64,000 nucleotides of DNA from Strix aluco (lineage: Eukaryota > Chordata > Aves > Strigiformes > Strigidae). Both the position numbers and the translations under genes were made by a program. The notes below the pieces were generated by a model that saw only the letters and a program-made list of their open reading frames with translations, did not search any database and had not been told where the DNA came from. The stretch lies in contig NC_133932.1 of assembly GCF_031877795.1 (NCBI RefSeq), forward strand, positions 39,818,180 through 39,882,179, written 5' to 3'. Each line of letters starts with the position of its first letter. Positions within the stretch are counted from its first letter, which is position 1. This document shows, piece after piece, positions 13,201 through 28,200 of the stretch.

Positions 13201-16200
13201 TAAAGCTTTGTAGGAGAGTGGGATTCATTCATAGTCTCCCTAAGAAAGCCAAATAAAGCATGTGTTCTGGATAAAACAAAACTCTTTCTTGTAGGATTAC
13301 TCCACCTTAGATGTACATAAGTGGGCTTGCCATGCCTTGCTAGTGGACTGGTGGTTAGAGAGCTAGCTATCCAAAATATGAACAGCAGGACTAAAAATAA
13401 AAATCAGAGGAAAAGAACGTATTGTAGGGTTCTCCCCCATTTAATTCACTAAAATAAATAAGGTTAAGTCCATGCCTATTGGGCCTATTGCTGCTGTGTA
13501 TGTCTGCCTCTCCTAATCACTGTGCGTACACTTCCTTGTGTAGCGCTGCATGATTCCAGTTGGCAGGAGTTTGCAGTGGTAAGTATGATGCTTTTGTCAA
13601 ATTAATCCAAGTGTAGAAAAGCAGCATGAAGATGATGAATCTGAAATTTGTAGTGAACCTGCAGATTTTATAACTTTCAAAGAATATGTGAACTGCAATT
13701 TCTCAATCTGAAATCAGTATCTAAAGTCACTGTTACCTAACAGTACACAGTCTCAGGATGTGGGGAGAATGTATCTCAAGTGGAAGGCAGTCAGACATCC
13801 ACAGCACCACCTAATTCTCCTTTTTCTTATGTTTGTCCTTTAGTGGGAAGAACAAAGGGAGAAACAGAAGCTGTTATTTCCCTGTCTTTCATTTACCTTA
13901 GCCCTTATAAATCAGTGGCTTGCAGATCCATCCCACCCCAGATGGCAGGAATGACCTCCTGCCCATAGGAAGGTTAATAGAGCAGCTATAGCACAAATCT
14001 TTCGACTCTGCAGTTGGATCGATCCTGAACTGAACTGGTGTAATGTATGGAGTAATGGTGACGAGCATATGTGTCTTGCAGGCACAAGAGGCTGTTTGTT
14101 TGAGCAGCCTGTGAAAAAATGCTGATGATGTAGAACAAGGAATTTCTTAGTGCTGAACGAAACGGCTTAGAGGCAATTTTGATCAAGACATGTATTTTAT
14201 GTCATCTTAGTATCTTGGATCGAATAGTTAGCAATGCATACCAATCAGTCTGTCAGGGTGGAAAGTAAAACTGAGTGACCTGGTAGTATTTGCTTTGAAG
14301 CATTGCTGTGTCTCCAAGTCTTATTTGGAGGAGCATCTTTAAGGCCCTATTATACTTATCTTGAATTTGGCCTGATTATGTTTCAGATATGTACTTATAT
14401 TGCGACCCTTTCAGAAAAATCAAGAAATACACTATTTGAGAACAAATTCACTGTAGTTTCAGGCTGTTCTAGTCTTCTCTCTTCAAAGGGTCACAATGTT
14501 ACAGCTAGATCAGCCCGTCTGCAAATTTGCAGTAGGTACCAATTTTGCCAGATGACTTTGACAAAAATTGCAGTCTGCTCTGGCAGAGAAGAGGGACATT
14601 TGTTTTCTGCTCCAGTCTTTAGTATGTCCTCTGTGGTGTCCAGTGCTGAAGTCAGCTTGTAAATCCTGAAAACTGGTATGCAGTTGATAGAGGTGAAAAG
14701 GGAGTGTCACTCAAGAAACTGGCATTAGCTTACCCGAGGTGATCATCTTGTCTTGTTTTTCCTGGAATGTGAGGTGTTTTCCTGCTGGTGGTTGTTGGGC
14801 CTGTGAACTTGTAGCCACAGTGCAACAATGAAGCATCAAATAAATGTAGCTGCAGTATATATAAAATATCCCAGACTCCTCCACACTTAGCTTCCTGTCA
14901 TGTATATTCTTTTGTAACTGGAAAGCTAAGCTGGGAAGGAAAGAAAACAGAAAAGAGTTTGAGAGATGTGTGGAGTTTGACTTGAGAGTCCAAGAAGTTG
15001 AGGTGAAAGGTATGTTCGGGTAGGGAAAGGCATGCTGGTTTGTGTTTTTTCAGGGAATTTTTTTTTTTTAGTGTGAGGGTGAACATTTCTAACCAGGCAG
15101 TTTGTTCATATATTCTTTTTTTTTTTTTTTTTGTGTGTGTATTGTTTGTATAGTCTTCATATAGCGCATTTTGTAGTTCTTTTTAAAGAGTATAAAGTTA
15201 TTTCATTTTTAACAAGTATCAGATACTATCCAACTACCATTCTTTTATATCTGTTATAGCCTTTCCTGTGTTTCCTGTGTCTGTCTTTGTCACTGGTGAA
15301 ATAAATTATTTTTTCTAAAGGTCATCTACTGTATTTTTTTACTGTCTGTTTGTAATTGTCTATTTCTAACCTCAGAATTTGAGGTGGCCTATTTGGTACC
15401 TGACTCCAAATTAATGAATCACCAACCATACCCCCAGCATCCTTATTCCCAAGCTAGTTTATTTGCTCTTGTATTTTTATCCTGGCACAATATCTCCAAT
15501 GTCTTAATGATTTTTCTTTGCAGTGCCTTGTCAAATGCTGCACTAAAATACAGCTATATTATATGTAGAGTTCTCATTATCTACTTGGAGTGGTTTTTAA
15601 AAGCTCAGAAAGAGAAAAAAGAGATTGGGTTAGTCAATAGCAGTTTCAGTTTGGTTTATCAACCCACGCCAGCAATTATGCCTGCTTCACTAATTGCCAG
15701 GACATGCTTTTTCTTTTTCTCAAGTTCCTTTTCTCAAACTGAATTTGTGTTCTAATTTTCTACACCCAGTACAATGTATGTTTTTTGATTCAGTATCAAA
15801 TGGAAGGAGGTGCAATTAAGTGAAAGAGCTGGCACACAGTGAGAAGTGCAAGCTGCAACTGGGAAAACCTTTTTCTTTCTCCCCCTCCAAATTAATTTGA
15901 TTACAGAAATTCAGCTTTTTAAAATGTGTTTCTGTTCTATGTCCAGAGGACTACAGTGGAGCAATGATGTTCATTGAAATTACAGTGATGGCTGTGTAAG
16001 ATGAAGTTCCAAACTGTAGTACATAAACATCAGCACATATATGCAAATGACTTGTAATACAATGGACATGTAGAGTGTTTCATGGCCTGATACAGAGACT
16101 TCCTTATTGGAAAGTGTGGCTACCATTACTTAGCAAAAAACCTCCCCCAGACTCAGTTACCTTGTTTGACAGGGTAATTTTAACTGTGGCATTAAAGTTA

Positions 16201-19200
16201 ATTTTGTTAATGACTTTTAGCATATATAAAAAAATTGGAAGGGATGGAAGGGTTTTGGTTTATGTGATACAGTGATTTTATAGACAAATACAGGTATTAC
16301 TAGCTAATTCAGTTTGTGGATTATACATATGCTCCACTAAAAGTCAGTGGTTTGGGGACTTACCACACAATTTCTTAAAAATTCCTCATAAATTGTGTCT
16401 GTTTAAGTCTTTGGAACCCCTTTATTAATGTATGTCTTTATGCTATAAAACCTTTTCCTCTGTCTGATGCATCTGTCAGTGTTACATTGCTACAGGAGTA
16501 ATTTTCCTGTTGATGTAGGGCCTACCATATGTGTGTCCTGTTAACAGCAATAAAGCCAGATGTGATCTAAATGTGGGTGAGGAGGTAGGTCCTCTAGAAG
16601 AAAATATGATCATATAGTGGGCTCTTCAAGCCTTTGATTGGTTTTGTGTTGCTGTCATATACTTTCAGATAAAGGTCCTCTGAAGTTAATCAGATGTGTC
16701 TTGTGCTGTCCTGAGCAGGCCACCTGTTTTGATTTCAGTACATACACAGTGATTCCTGGGGGTCTGCTGGTTGATACTTTTGAGATGCTTTCCCCTTGCA
16801 TGGGGCACTGAACATGGTCTGTTAGTATAACTGTCTGCTATTAACTTCTTTTTTGGCTCAGGTCCATTTATTCAAGTGCTTTATGCCAACTCACCTTGTT
16901 GAATTTCCTTTATTAACTGTATTTGTGAAGGCAGAGGAGTAAGACTGTAATTAGGCAATTATTAAGTATTTGTTAGTTAAACTTCATAGTCATAGTTGTT
17001 TGTTGCGATAAACCACACATATTCTTAAGCTTAATAAAAAAATATGTATATTTGTATTTTGCGTATATTTGAGATGTAGGATTTGCTCTTAACTATTCAT
17101 TTGTTTTTTAAAATGCTGCTGTGTGCTTTAAATGATATAAATCAAAGCACTTCCCCAGTACTTGGAGAGGTGACTGGCTCTTGAAACTGAGGACTTCTTT
17201 TCCTTTCTGTAGAAGCCCTTGGCTTGTCATGTGCTTCCATTAGTTTTTGCAAATTAAACACTGTGGTTTCTGTATATTGGATGGCTTCCATAAAAAAACC
17301 CTTAACTTGTGGAGAGAAATAGAGGAGTTTTGTATCTGTTGCAGTTGTTGCAGCAGGTGGCATGGTTTGTGTTCTGAAAAACAAAGTACAAGACCACATG
17401 TATTATAAAGTACTGTAGAGATCATGGTAGCACACATATAATGCAGTATCACTGATTTTGTGCAGCATAAATTCCCCAGGCTCTTCTTTTGTGGTTGGGA
17501 GGGACCCATGTCTTGTTCCTAGCTGTATTACTGTGTGTATGAGGAACAGGACATGAGCTTTTTACATCTGAATTCAAGGGATACTAGTTTAAGCACAATG
17601 CTTTGCGGAATGATGGTCTCCTTCCTTTGTTGCTGTTTACTGATAATATGGTTCCAGTTGCTGTTTATTGATAATATGGTTCCGCATGAGCATAACACTT
17701 GTCCACTTCACAGGGCTCTTGGAAGGCTTCTATTTTTAATGCTTTAAGGAGGTGAATGTGCAGTATTTGAAACAGCATTTATTTTTTACAACTTCTGTCA
17801 CTGAAATCTGTAGCAGTGCTGTGTTTAAGATAGCAGACTGATAGACCGTGTTCTCTAGATGCTTTCCTTCTACTTCTTTAAATGACAGCACAATGGTTAG
17901 GAAGGGTTTGGAAATGCAAAATGATCTGGAGATCAGACTGTGATGATCTTCTTGTGCTTTGGAACTTCTATGTCTTAATGAAGAGTGCTGCTAGCTGAGA
18001 AATCCTTCAGTAGCACTAAATGCTTTTTTTTACCAGGAGGATGAGTGCATACACTGAAAGGTTTGAGGGTAATATGCTCTGTAGAACTGTTTTAAAACCA
18101 GATCCTAGTATCTGTCACGACTTCTCGCTTCTCAGGCTCTTTGCAAGGACTTGTTTTCTTTGCAGAGACAATCGCTCTAAACTCAGTCAAGAGATTTTAG
18201 TGGAGCGTAGGTCTGAGTTGGAGCCAGCTTGCGGTATAGACAAGCCTGACTGTCACTTCTAAGCTAAAGTGCTGAGATCTGCCTGGGTTTCATGACTTTG
18301 TGAATCATTCCTAGGCATCACAATGTAGTTATCGAGTAGGAAAACAGCCGATATTAGTGGTTGCTTCTGAAAATGTGCTTGCATGTTGATCTTGCCCTGT
18401 AAAGGAAACCAAATCAGTAATACAGTTGAGTTTACATACCTGAATCCTTGATTTGGAATTCTGTGCATAATTCACCATGTTGCCTTTTTAGGCTCTATCT
18501 GGGTGGTTTTGATTCACTTGTGTGGTGTGTGTTAACCAACCTTCTCATTATTCTTAATATTTGCTACTACTTTGTTATAACTCATCAGTCTGTTGCCATC
18601 CATTGGCACAAAGGACAGGACATACCTGGCTTGGATGGTTCATCATTTGAGTATTAACTGAAACACTCATCCTTTCCATAAACTTTACTTACAAAGCAAG
18701 TATCTTACTACAAAACGGAAGAGTTGAAGTGCAAGGAAGTTAAGTGTTATAATACTGTGCTGCATTTATTTTGGGGACAACTAGATGCATGAAAGTCAAA
18801 TCCTCCTTTCAGAAGTGTAGTCTCAAAGGTTCTCTTCTTCTGGTTAGCAGAATCTTGTTCCTTCTTTCTTCTCAGCCAGTGCTCTTGTCAAACTGTGTTT
18901 CCTTTGGAGATAAACTCAACTTTTAGAGATGTGAACAAACAAATTATCTAGTGAGATTTTCACTTGTGGCACATTTGTGGTTCAGCTTTGGATGTGAAGC
19001 TCTAATTATGCATACAAGAAATGAAGTACCTTGTGTTCACAATAAAATAATTTGTATGAATGACTGGCTGAGCTTGATTTGCAACTTCAACCTCTGATAT
19101 TTTCCCTGGATTTGTGGTTTACAAACTGTTTGGTTTGTGGGCTCACTTGGGAAAATTGCTTTTGATGTGTTCTGGTGTGGTAAAGTTAACATTTTACAAA

Positions 19201-22200
19201 ATTAAGAACTTTGAAGGAACTGGAGAGTTTGGATGGCTTTGTTTCATGAAATACAGATAGCAACCTGTGAACATGTATCAGGGGACACAAATACTATGGA
19301 AGAAACATGTATGCAGTTTGCAAAGTCTGTTTTTATACAATCTTTTTTTTCCCTGTTCTTACACTGCTTCTTTTTTTTTTTCTTTCCCCTTTACTCATTG
19401 TTTTAGATTTTTCCTCCAACTTGAACTGCAGTATTGCTTTGTGATTTTAGTTTCAAACCTTAAAATGAAATACCACCGGAGGTATAAACCCAGTGCCCAA
19501 AGAGGGAAATATGTACTGACTATGTTGCAGAATAGAGAGGTATTTTTAATTGAATTTCATTCCTGCAGAACTAGGTCGTTGTTCTCTAAGGTTGTCTAAG
19601 TACAAACTAAAACATTTTAGTTAAATCGGTCCACTGATGGTTTAACATCAAAGGACATATCTTTACTGACTAAGCTGGCATAGTTAGTAGTGTGAACATA
19701 CCATGCCACTGGTTTTTATCCTTATAGCCAGAACTTTAGGATGGGTACCAGGTGATAATATTTTGTGTGATTTTACACAGGGAGTTCTACAACGGGTAAA
19801 GCTGAGCTTTTTGTATGTAGCGGTATCATGGAATGATGGAGTGACTCAGGCTGGAAGGGACCTTGGGAGGTTCTAGTCCAGCTGCCTGCTCAAAGCTGGG
19901 TCAGCACTGAGTTCAGCCGGGGTAGCTCAGGGCTTTGTCCTCTTGGGTCTTGGAAATCTCCAAGAACAGTGATTCCACAGCATCTCTCTCAGCCCCCTCT
20001 AAACCTCCCTTTCTCTAAATATGTACATATAATGCCTTGGAAGTTTTTCTTGTTTGTTTCTAATGTTTAGTACCCATGAAAGCAATAAAACGTAGTTCAG
20101 TTCAGAAGTTCATGTAATTCAAGTGACAGTTTTTCTTGCACACTTAGATTTAAGATATTTATCTTCTTTTAAAAAAACCCTTTTTTTTCCCCAAACTGAA
20201 TACAAGCAAGGAAAAATAACTTCTTGAGTACTATAAAGATGTAATACTTTTGAAAATTTACTTTTTTCCCCTGCAGAAACATAGTAAAGCTGCAATATAA
20301 ATTTTAAACATAAGCAGTTCAGTAACAGCTTTTCACATTTCTCTAAGCATTTCTCAGAGTAAATAAAATTATTAAATGAGAATTCGTATTAATATTTACT
20401 CTGGGGCAGAGCTAATCTTTGAAGTTAGTTTTCCATCTCAAGTGGTGTTAAGAATGAAATACCACATAGGATTAGGAGGTAAAAATGAGTACTTCTATTT
20501 GTCTCCAGAGCATTGGTACATAATGTGGATTACACAAACATAAACATAAAGCTTAGCAATCATTAAAACTGAATTTGAGATGCTGCATCTGCTTCAAAAT
20601 CTTTCTGTTATTTTCTCTGTTGCTACACTCACAATTTTCCTTAATGTGGACTAGTTTTCTTTCTCTTCTTGTTTTACAATCTTCCCCTTTTACATAACAG
20701 ACACAACTTGGGCTGTCCTCTTGAAGGAAATATATGTTTGTAATCTTTCATTTCTAACAATCTTAGGTTCTAGTTCTTTGTGGTAAAGAAATAGCATTTT
20801 TCAGTGTATGTACGATTGAAATGTTTTCTGGAAGGGAGTGGAAGAGAGACTGTAAATTTTAAACAGAGCTCATGTGTTAACACAGTAGCAAAGTCCAAAA
20901 CATTGCATTTTTAGAGGTGAACCAGAACTGAGATCTAGCTCTCTCTGTCTATATATATAATGTATATAACTCAAACATTGTCTGTCTCTCTAGGTCTTGA
21001 GGTTGTTCTACTAGTAAAAAAAGTGGTATCACTTGTAAAATTTGAATCTTGAAGGAGAATAATTTTTTTGCTTTTTAGTTGTGGCTTGGTGACTGGATAT
21101 AAGCTTAAATTACTTCCGTGCTTTTAGGAAGACTAAGCAGTTTTCCAAAAAGAGTCAACACCTTTAGAGATTGTCCATGTATTTTGAAGTCTCTTTCTTG
21201 TGTGTGGATTTTTTCCCTTGCTAGTTTGAGGATGTGCTTTCTGATAGTTCTGTAGACTAGGCGCCTGCATGGGCGATGCACCTTCTCTTTGCAAGGCTGG
21301 GATAGCGCTTTCTGCACTGTGGGAAGAACTGCATGATGAAGGAAAGGTTTGTCCCTTTCCTTCAGTTATTTGTGAGGAAGAACTAAGCCCGATTTGATCT
21401 CATGCATAATGTTGAAGTATGTGTTTCATGCTAGCTGTTTCTTCAAATGCGTTTTGCTCCAGTGTATTTCGATTTAATCTTCCAAATATTTTTCTGAAAT
21501 GTGTCATTCAGATCTGCCAACCATGCCTTCCAAATACAAAACTACTCCATTTTTTGATGTTTTGTGATTTATTTTTAGTAATGTAATGGTTCTGCCTCCT
21601 TTGCTTGAAGATGCTTAAAAAATACGTTGGAAATGCTCATTTTTCTGATATTTCAATCACAGTAAATGTCACTATGTGATGTGATTTGATATAGGCAACC
21701 TTAGTTTGGGTCTTACAAAGAAAATTTAAGGTGAACGCAGTTATCTTTTTCCTTTGAAGAGCACTTATCGTCCTCACCCAAACTGGCTATGGGTTTAGAT
21801 TTGCCCAGAATTTGCAGTTCTGTGGGCAAATGATACTTACACAGAATGACAGCAGAGGGAGAGCATGGAAACCAGGAATTGTTCTCTACTGGAGGGCCTG
21901 TAAAAGACCAGATCATCCAAAACAGGGTAATGTAGATGATGTGTGTCCCTAGCAGTTGGAGACCCGGACACTTGCAGAGTATCTGCTGTAATACATTTCC
22001 AAAATCAGAGGCAGGAGTAACACCACAGGACTCTTTTCTATAGGAAGCAGGGGAAGTAATGCAGGTATAAACTATTTACAAGCTGGTATAAAGAAGCAAT
22101 AAATTAAGCATTATTGTGCATTTCTTAGTAAGCTCAGTCCTCACACTAATCAAATACTGTCTGAAGGCGTTAGTTCTGACATAGGCAAAATCCAAGGGGA

Positions 22201-25200
22201 ATGAGTTCCTTCAGTTTATTTACACAGAGGTGCAAGGAACATGTAAGTGTGTACACACACAGAAGAATGTCAGGCTCAACACCCAAAGTTGGGTTATCTT
22301 GCAAATGTAGCAGGCTGATATGCAAAGGAATTCAGGAAGAAAAGGCAAAGAGGTGCATCAGGGAATATAAGGTGAAACTGTCAGTATCTCAATAGAGGCA
22401 TTTGTCACACAGGTGGACCTGGCAAAGTGCTACTTGTGGCTTCTGCTGTATTTTTTAGCAAAGCGTAGAGACAACTGCGCGCTTCAGTGGACTATGATAA
22501 ACCATTATTGGCTTGAATTTGTTCACTGGTGACTGAACAGCACAAAACTACCCTATAGATCTCACTTTACCATTTCATGTGCAGTCTTTGGTGAATTACA
22601 GCATTTTTCTCATGAAATAAGGAAAGGTGTTGAGGTGACAATTGGACTGGCACACATATATATGTATTTGTTTAAGAAACATGAAGAGGTTTGTTTCTGT
22701 ATGTGGAAAAAACATCAGTAACTGAAGTGGATTGATTTTAAATCTATGAATTAAAATAAGTAATTTGAATGTGTTTCATATTAACAAGCAAAAAACTTGA
22801 TATAAATAATTGGGTTTAGTTTTGAGTTGAATTTGTACTTTCTCATCATTCCAAAGGAAAGGTTGATTCTTACTGGTTTATAACATTGAAAAAGTTGTTG
22901 ATATCCAGCTAAGTGCATCATTTTGGGTGATATTTGGTACATTTGTTTACAAATAGGAGAGATAGACTTTATTTTGTATGATTTATCTGATTCAATATGT
23001 TTTCTCTGATCTCAGTTTTATAGGTCCATAGATAGGAAAATCATTTCTAATTAGGTGGTTAACTTTCACTTAAGATATATTTAACCTCTGGTTTGGGTAG
23101 AACTGTTAAATTAAAAAAACCTCATAATCAGTGCTTTTTGTTAGCTCTGCCCAAGAAATTAAAGATATTTGTATATATTAAAAAGAGTTAACAAGACATC
23201 TTTTGAATACAGCTCCCTTTGTAGTCAGGGAAAGTATTCATCATACAATGACTCAGAAGCTGTTTCTGATATGTGTGGACCTTTAGATATGCAAGGATGA
23301 TAGTTACTAGGACTGGTTTTTTAATCGTTGGTTGAAGGAGGAAGATAATATTTCCTTATCCACTTTAAATGATCAAATTGTTAATTTTGGTTTGTGTAGC
23401 TCTTTTTAAGACACAATTTTCTCTGTAGCCATAGAAGAGATGATTGCTGTCAAAAGCTGCTTTTAGCACTTAAATATACACAGTTTTCAGGTTATTTTCT
23501 GATGACTAAATTTCACGAGACTTTTCAATTCATACTGGTTGAACTTAACTTCATCATTCTTTTTAATTAGTTTAATAATTAATTTATGCTAAGCCTAGAC
23601 CTCAACATTTGTAGCTCTCATTTCAAAGGTAGAACTAGTTATATTTTCTAATTATACTTTGTTTTTTAAATGACATTTTATGTATTTTAATTACTCTGTT
23701 TTGATAAGAATCTTTGTAGAGGGAAATTCTTTGAAGAAAACTGTGACTTATTTTGAGGGTTGTATCAGAAATAGAGAATCGCATAATTAGGTGTGTTAGA
23801 GTAGTCATGTATGTTTATTCAAAACAAAACTTTATGGCAAATTAGTAATTGTGACAGAGTAGACTAACACCAAGTAAGTGATTGTTATGGAGACCTCTAA
23901 AGGCTTTTTAGTCTGTTTTGCACTAGTGAGAAAAGTGTGAATATCAAGTTCCCGTGCTGAATTTGAGCTGTCGGTGACTTTTCCTCAACTATTCAAAAGC
24001 ACTTTCTTTAACTCTCTTTTACCAAGTGTCCAGCTAAGCTAACCTGACATCTAGTTGTCTTCGAGAGGTCGCTTCCCTTGTATTTTCCCTTCTGCTGGTT
24101 GAAGCAGATTAACTGGCCAAAACAAACCAAAAATCCCTAATCCTACAGAAAAGCTTGTTGAGAAATCAAATGATAGCTAGTACTGGTGGAGACAGCAAAG
24201 GAGGACTGCACTTTCTGGTGACCATCAGCTGGTACAGTGCTTATCTGTGTTGTAGAACAGCCCTCCCTACAAGCAGTTGTGTGTGCTCTTCTTCTCTAAA
24301 GCACTAAGTGTAAACCTGATTCGTTCATAAATCACAGTAAGTGTATTCTGTAGTGCCAGGTGTTAAACTGTTGGAGAGACGTGATCTAACTATTGGACAG
24401 AAATGGATTAATTCACAATTGTTGCTAAGATGTTTGAGGGGAAATAAGAACTTCTTAGGTCTGTTCATTGCAGGGAGGGGAATGGAATATGGGATGACAG
24501 TCTGGTTAGAGGAAGTATTCTCATTTATTTCTTTGAAGAGCATGTGCAAACATCAAGGTCATAACAGTATTGCTGTGTTCTCACCCCTTTAATTCCTGGG
24601 TCTTTAAAATAAAATCCACCAAGGTGAAACAAGAAACTGGGGTGAGAGTAGAAGCTGAGGTTAATTTTAACTTGATTAGGTTGAGACAACCCAGCATTCT
24701 GTCTATCATTAATGTAAGATTACTTTGCTTTCTGGTTAGGGATGAACAGAAACCTTTATTATATATTGAAAGAAGCAACTTATTCTGTGAATACTTGTGT
24801 GGACTCTGAGCTGTGAAATGACAGAAATGCAGTACCTGCAGGCAGAAGGAACTACCTGTTGCAGCATATACGTCCATCTTGTAACGGCCCGGGGTCTGAA
24901 ATAAAGGTCTTATCGCTTAATGGCTTTCATGTGTGTGAGAGAAAGTACATGCACAGGGAAAATCCAATGTCTGGCATCATACACCCAGATATTTTTAATA
25001 TATATGAAGGGATTGCCTTCGTGATAAAAAGGGAGTTGCATGCGTCTCGGTGGAAAAACGTGACTAGCAAAAGCTTCCTTTGTTCACGCCCCCCTCCCCA
25101 GCAATTTGCCTGAAAGTGGATCATAAACAGCGATGCATCATTACTATTATCTCCTGGTGTGACTCACTGAGCCATATATAGCAGCTTGTCTTTTGAGTAG

Positions 25201-28200
25201 AATTCTTACTCAGAGCAAGTAGGATGTGGAAACAAATATTAAATGTCAGACTGTTATGTCACTGTTGCATTAAAATTTCTTTCGTGGCAGAGAAAAATGT
25301 CTAAAAATGGCTTGAGCAGCAATGCCTGTCTGTATCAAGCAGGTATTGTCAAGGTAAAAATCCTCATTGGTTTTCTCCTGATTCGATGCTCTTATTTTCC
25401 TAACATTTATCTCTTTTTGGGCAACAAGACTGTGTTTGTTGATTGCACTAGCAGATTCTTGGATATTTCAATATTTGGATTGCTGGTAATGCAAGGTAGC
25501 AGGTGGCTTTTGGAGCATGCTTTAGGCTTTTTTTACTTTGTTTTTAAGAGCTCTCTCCCTTTGATTGCCTAATCATGCCCCAAATTAGTTCTCTGTGATT
25601 TCTTTCTATTCTTTTTTAGTTGTAAAGAAACTGCTAGTGACATTCAAGCATGGCTCATAATGTTAATCCCTTTTAAGATTCTCCTGTCCTCCTTTTAGAA
25701 AGATTTGCTTTCTGGAATACTAACAGCATCTTCCCTCTGTATTTTGCATTAATTTAGTACCTTGAAATTTAGACTGCTTTTCCTGCCAAGAAAGACTAGC
25801 CAAAGCTTTCTTCAGGGCTTCAGTGATTGCTGGTGGACCAGCCTCTCTGTCCTTATCCCCAGATGAACTCTAGCCTGAGGATCCAGAGCTCTGTTTTTCT
25901 GGTGCTGTTGCCAGTGTCACTTTTGTTCCATGTCCACTGCTGTAGTAAAGCACTGCATTGTTTGTTTATGTTGCATGTATGTTTACTGAGCTTTCACTTT
26001 AAAACAGTGCTCAAGACTTTCAAATATGCACTGGGAAACAAGAATCTTTTCTGTGTTTTGTGGTACTGATGATGTATGAACAAAGCTGTGTTAGTAAAAG
26101 AAATATTCCTGTGTTCTGTTACAGGTTTTGGGATTTGAAGTTGATACTGTGAACTCTGTCCAGTTTTCAAACCACACAGGTAAAATTTTACATGTGTCTT
26201 CAGATACCACTCCACAGTCACTCAGCATTACTGAACACGTGGCTCACCTCATCACATGACAGTGGAAGGACATCGGACTTATGTTTTCACTCACATTTTC
26301 AGAATATAGGACAGAAATGTAATGTTTATATTTTAAGTCACAGAAGTCTGGATTTGGGATTAGGGCATGATATAACATGGTAATGTCCTGTTCTGCTACT
26401 TCAGAGTGTGAGTTTCTTTTGTTAGGCAGTAATCTAATTAACTCGGACTGTGAAATAACACAAATACACCCATCTATGCAGGCAGGCCTGTGAACAGGGG
26501 AATCTTCAGTACTGTTTTCTGTGTGTTACGGCCATTTGACACTCAAGCATATTACCAACCCAAACATCAGAAGAATACTGAGCTAGACACACAGTTTCCT
26601 CTGTGTGCCCACCCAGATGGCTAGCAAGTATTCTAAAATTACATTCTGGAAGGAGGGAGTGGGGTGTTAATACATTTGGGTGTATTTTTACTCAGGTTCT
26701 AAGTCTGAATGTGATGCACTCACATAATACTTTCAGACTTCCTAACACTCACTGTGCTAGAGGACTTTATTTTTGAGAAGAAAGCTGAAATTTTTGTGTA
26801 GTTTAGCAGAACCTTTCACCCATAAAGGAGCTCAAGCGACTTGCTGTTTTTGGATCAAGGGACACACATCTGCTGTCATGGCAGTGGCAGGTTGTTTGAG
26901 GGGTGATCTACTCTAGATAAAGAAATTCTAAGGGTGTCTTAAAAAAACAATCCAGGAACAAATTCTGTAAAAGAGCAAAAATTGTTACTGGCAAAGGAGG
27001 AAAAAAAAAAAAAAAAAGCTGAGATAGTTTCCTAGTATCTCACAGATACAGCTCTATGAATAAACTGCTAATTTTCAGAACAGAGAGCAGACCAGGAAGC
27101 CTCAAAAGGTTAAAGATATTCCTATCATACAAGGAATCTGGTGTCACCCTGGGAAGAAGAAGAGAATGTTTCAAAGGTAGTTAGAAAGCCATCTCTGTTT
27201 GCTGAGGAAAAGCATGAAAGAGGTAATAATTAAACAAGGGGCGGGGGTGTTTCCTGGCCCAGGCAAAAAGCTGCTTATTTTGTTGTACCCTTTGGCACAG
27301 TACAAAGGTTCTCTCATGTTTTTAAGAGATACTTAGATGTGACTTATGTTTCTTTAATGTATTTAGTTTTTGAGTTTGGGATTTTTTGTTGTTTAGTTTT
27401 TGTTAGCTGGGTAAAACTGTTGTAATCTTCCAGAAACAAAGCAATTTTTTCACATGAAATAACTTGGCGCTCAAAATGGATGAGCACCTGTCATTTGTTG
27501 GCTTTCAGTTTCAAGATTAAATCAGCTTTATAGGGCGTTAAAAGAGCTTAATAGAGGTTTTATTGGACCGTAAACTGAATGTGTCTGAAGGTAGGAAAAC
27601 TGCATTACCGATAGGATGACCAGTTTCTTAAAACAGAAAAGAAGGAAGATTTTTTTTTTTTTTTTAAATAGTATCACAGCTGGACAAGGGTTACCAGTGC
27701 TTTGTTCAAGGTTTGTTAGACAATGAAGATAGTAGAAAGAACAACAAATTAGTGATTCTTTCCTTCCCCCCCCCCCCCCCCCCCCCCCCCAGTCCTAAAT
27801 GAACATCCCAAAACCAAAAATGTCTCAAAGATCACAAGTCTTTAAAATATTTGGAACTTTTATTTTGTCTCCTGCTGTTTAGGAGTCACTTTTTTTTTTT
27901 TTTTTTCTGTAATCTTGATCGTCTTAGTGTATTAAAAATCCCAAAAGATTGCTGCACATGACTTTGGGAAGCAGAGCTTTCGTAAAAAATCACAATACAG
28001 TAAGTGTTTGGCACTTGCCAAGCATGAGTAAAAGAAGATTATATTTAGAAGTGTTGGTCACTTAGCTGAAAGAGGAAGGAATGGAAAAGAGAGGAAGGGC
28101 ACGTATCCCCTCTTATGGCAGGTCTAGTTTTCTAGCACTGCAGTTTTTCCATTAAATCCTTTCCACTCTTTCTTAAATTGAAGGATAAATTCTAAGCCTA

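Larger units (their letters stand above)
4210..26124 (+). other. PDXK: PDXK intron 1 (about 21.9 kb)
   Basis: The first part (to about 4870) is still CpG island, and the rest is AT-rich with only chance open frames. Apart from a 28-bp tandem duplication, one CR1 fragment and short homopolymer or AT runs (for example around 10450-10550 and 15113-15132), I see no repeat family, RNA gene or extra exon. Long first introns often hold enhancers, but none can be identified from the sequence alone. Confidence 0.85.
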
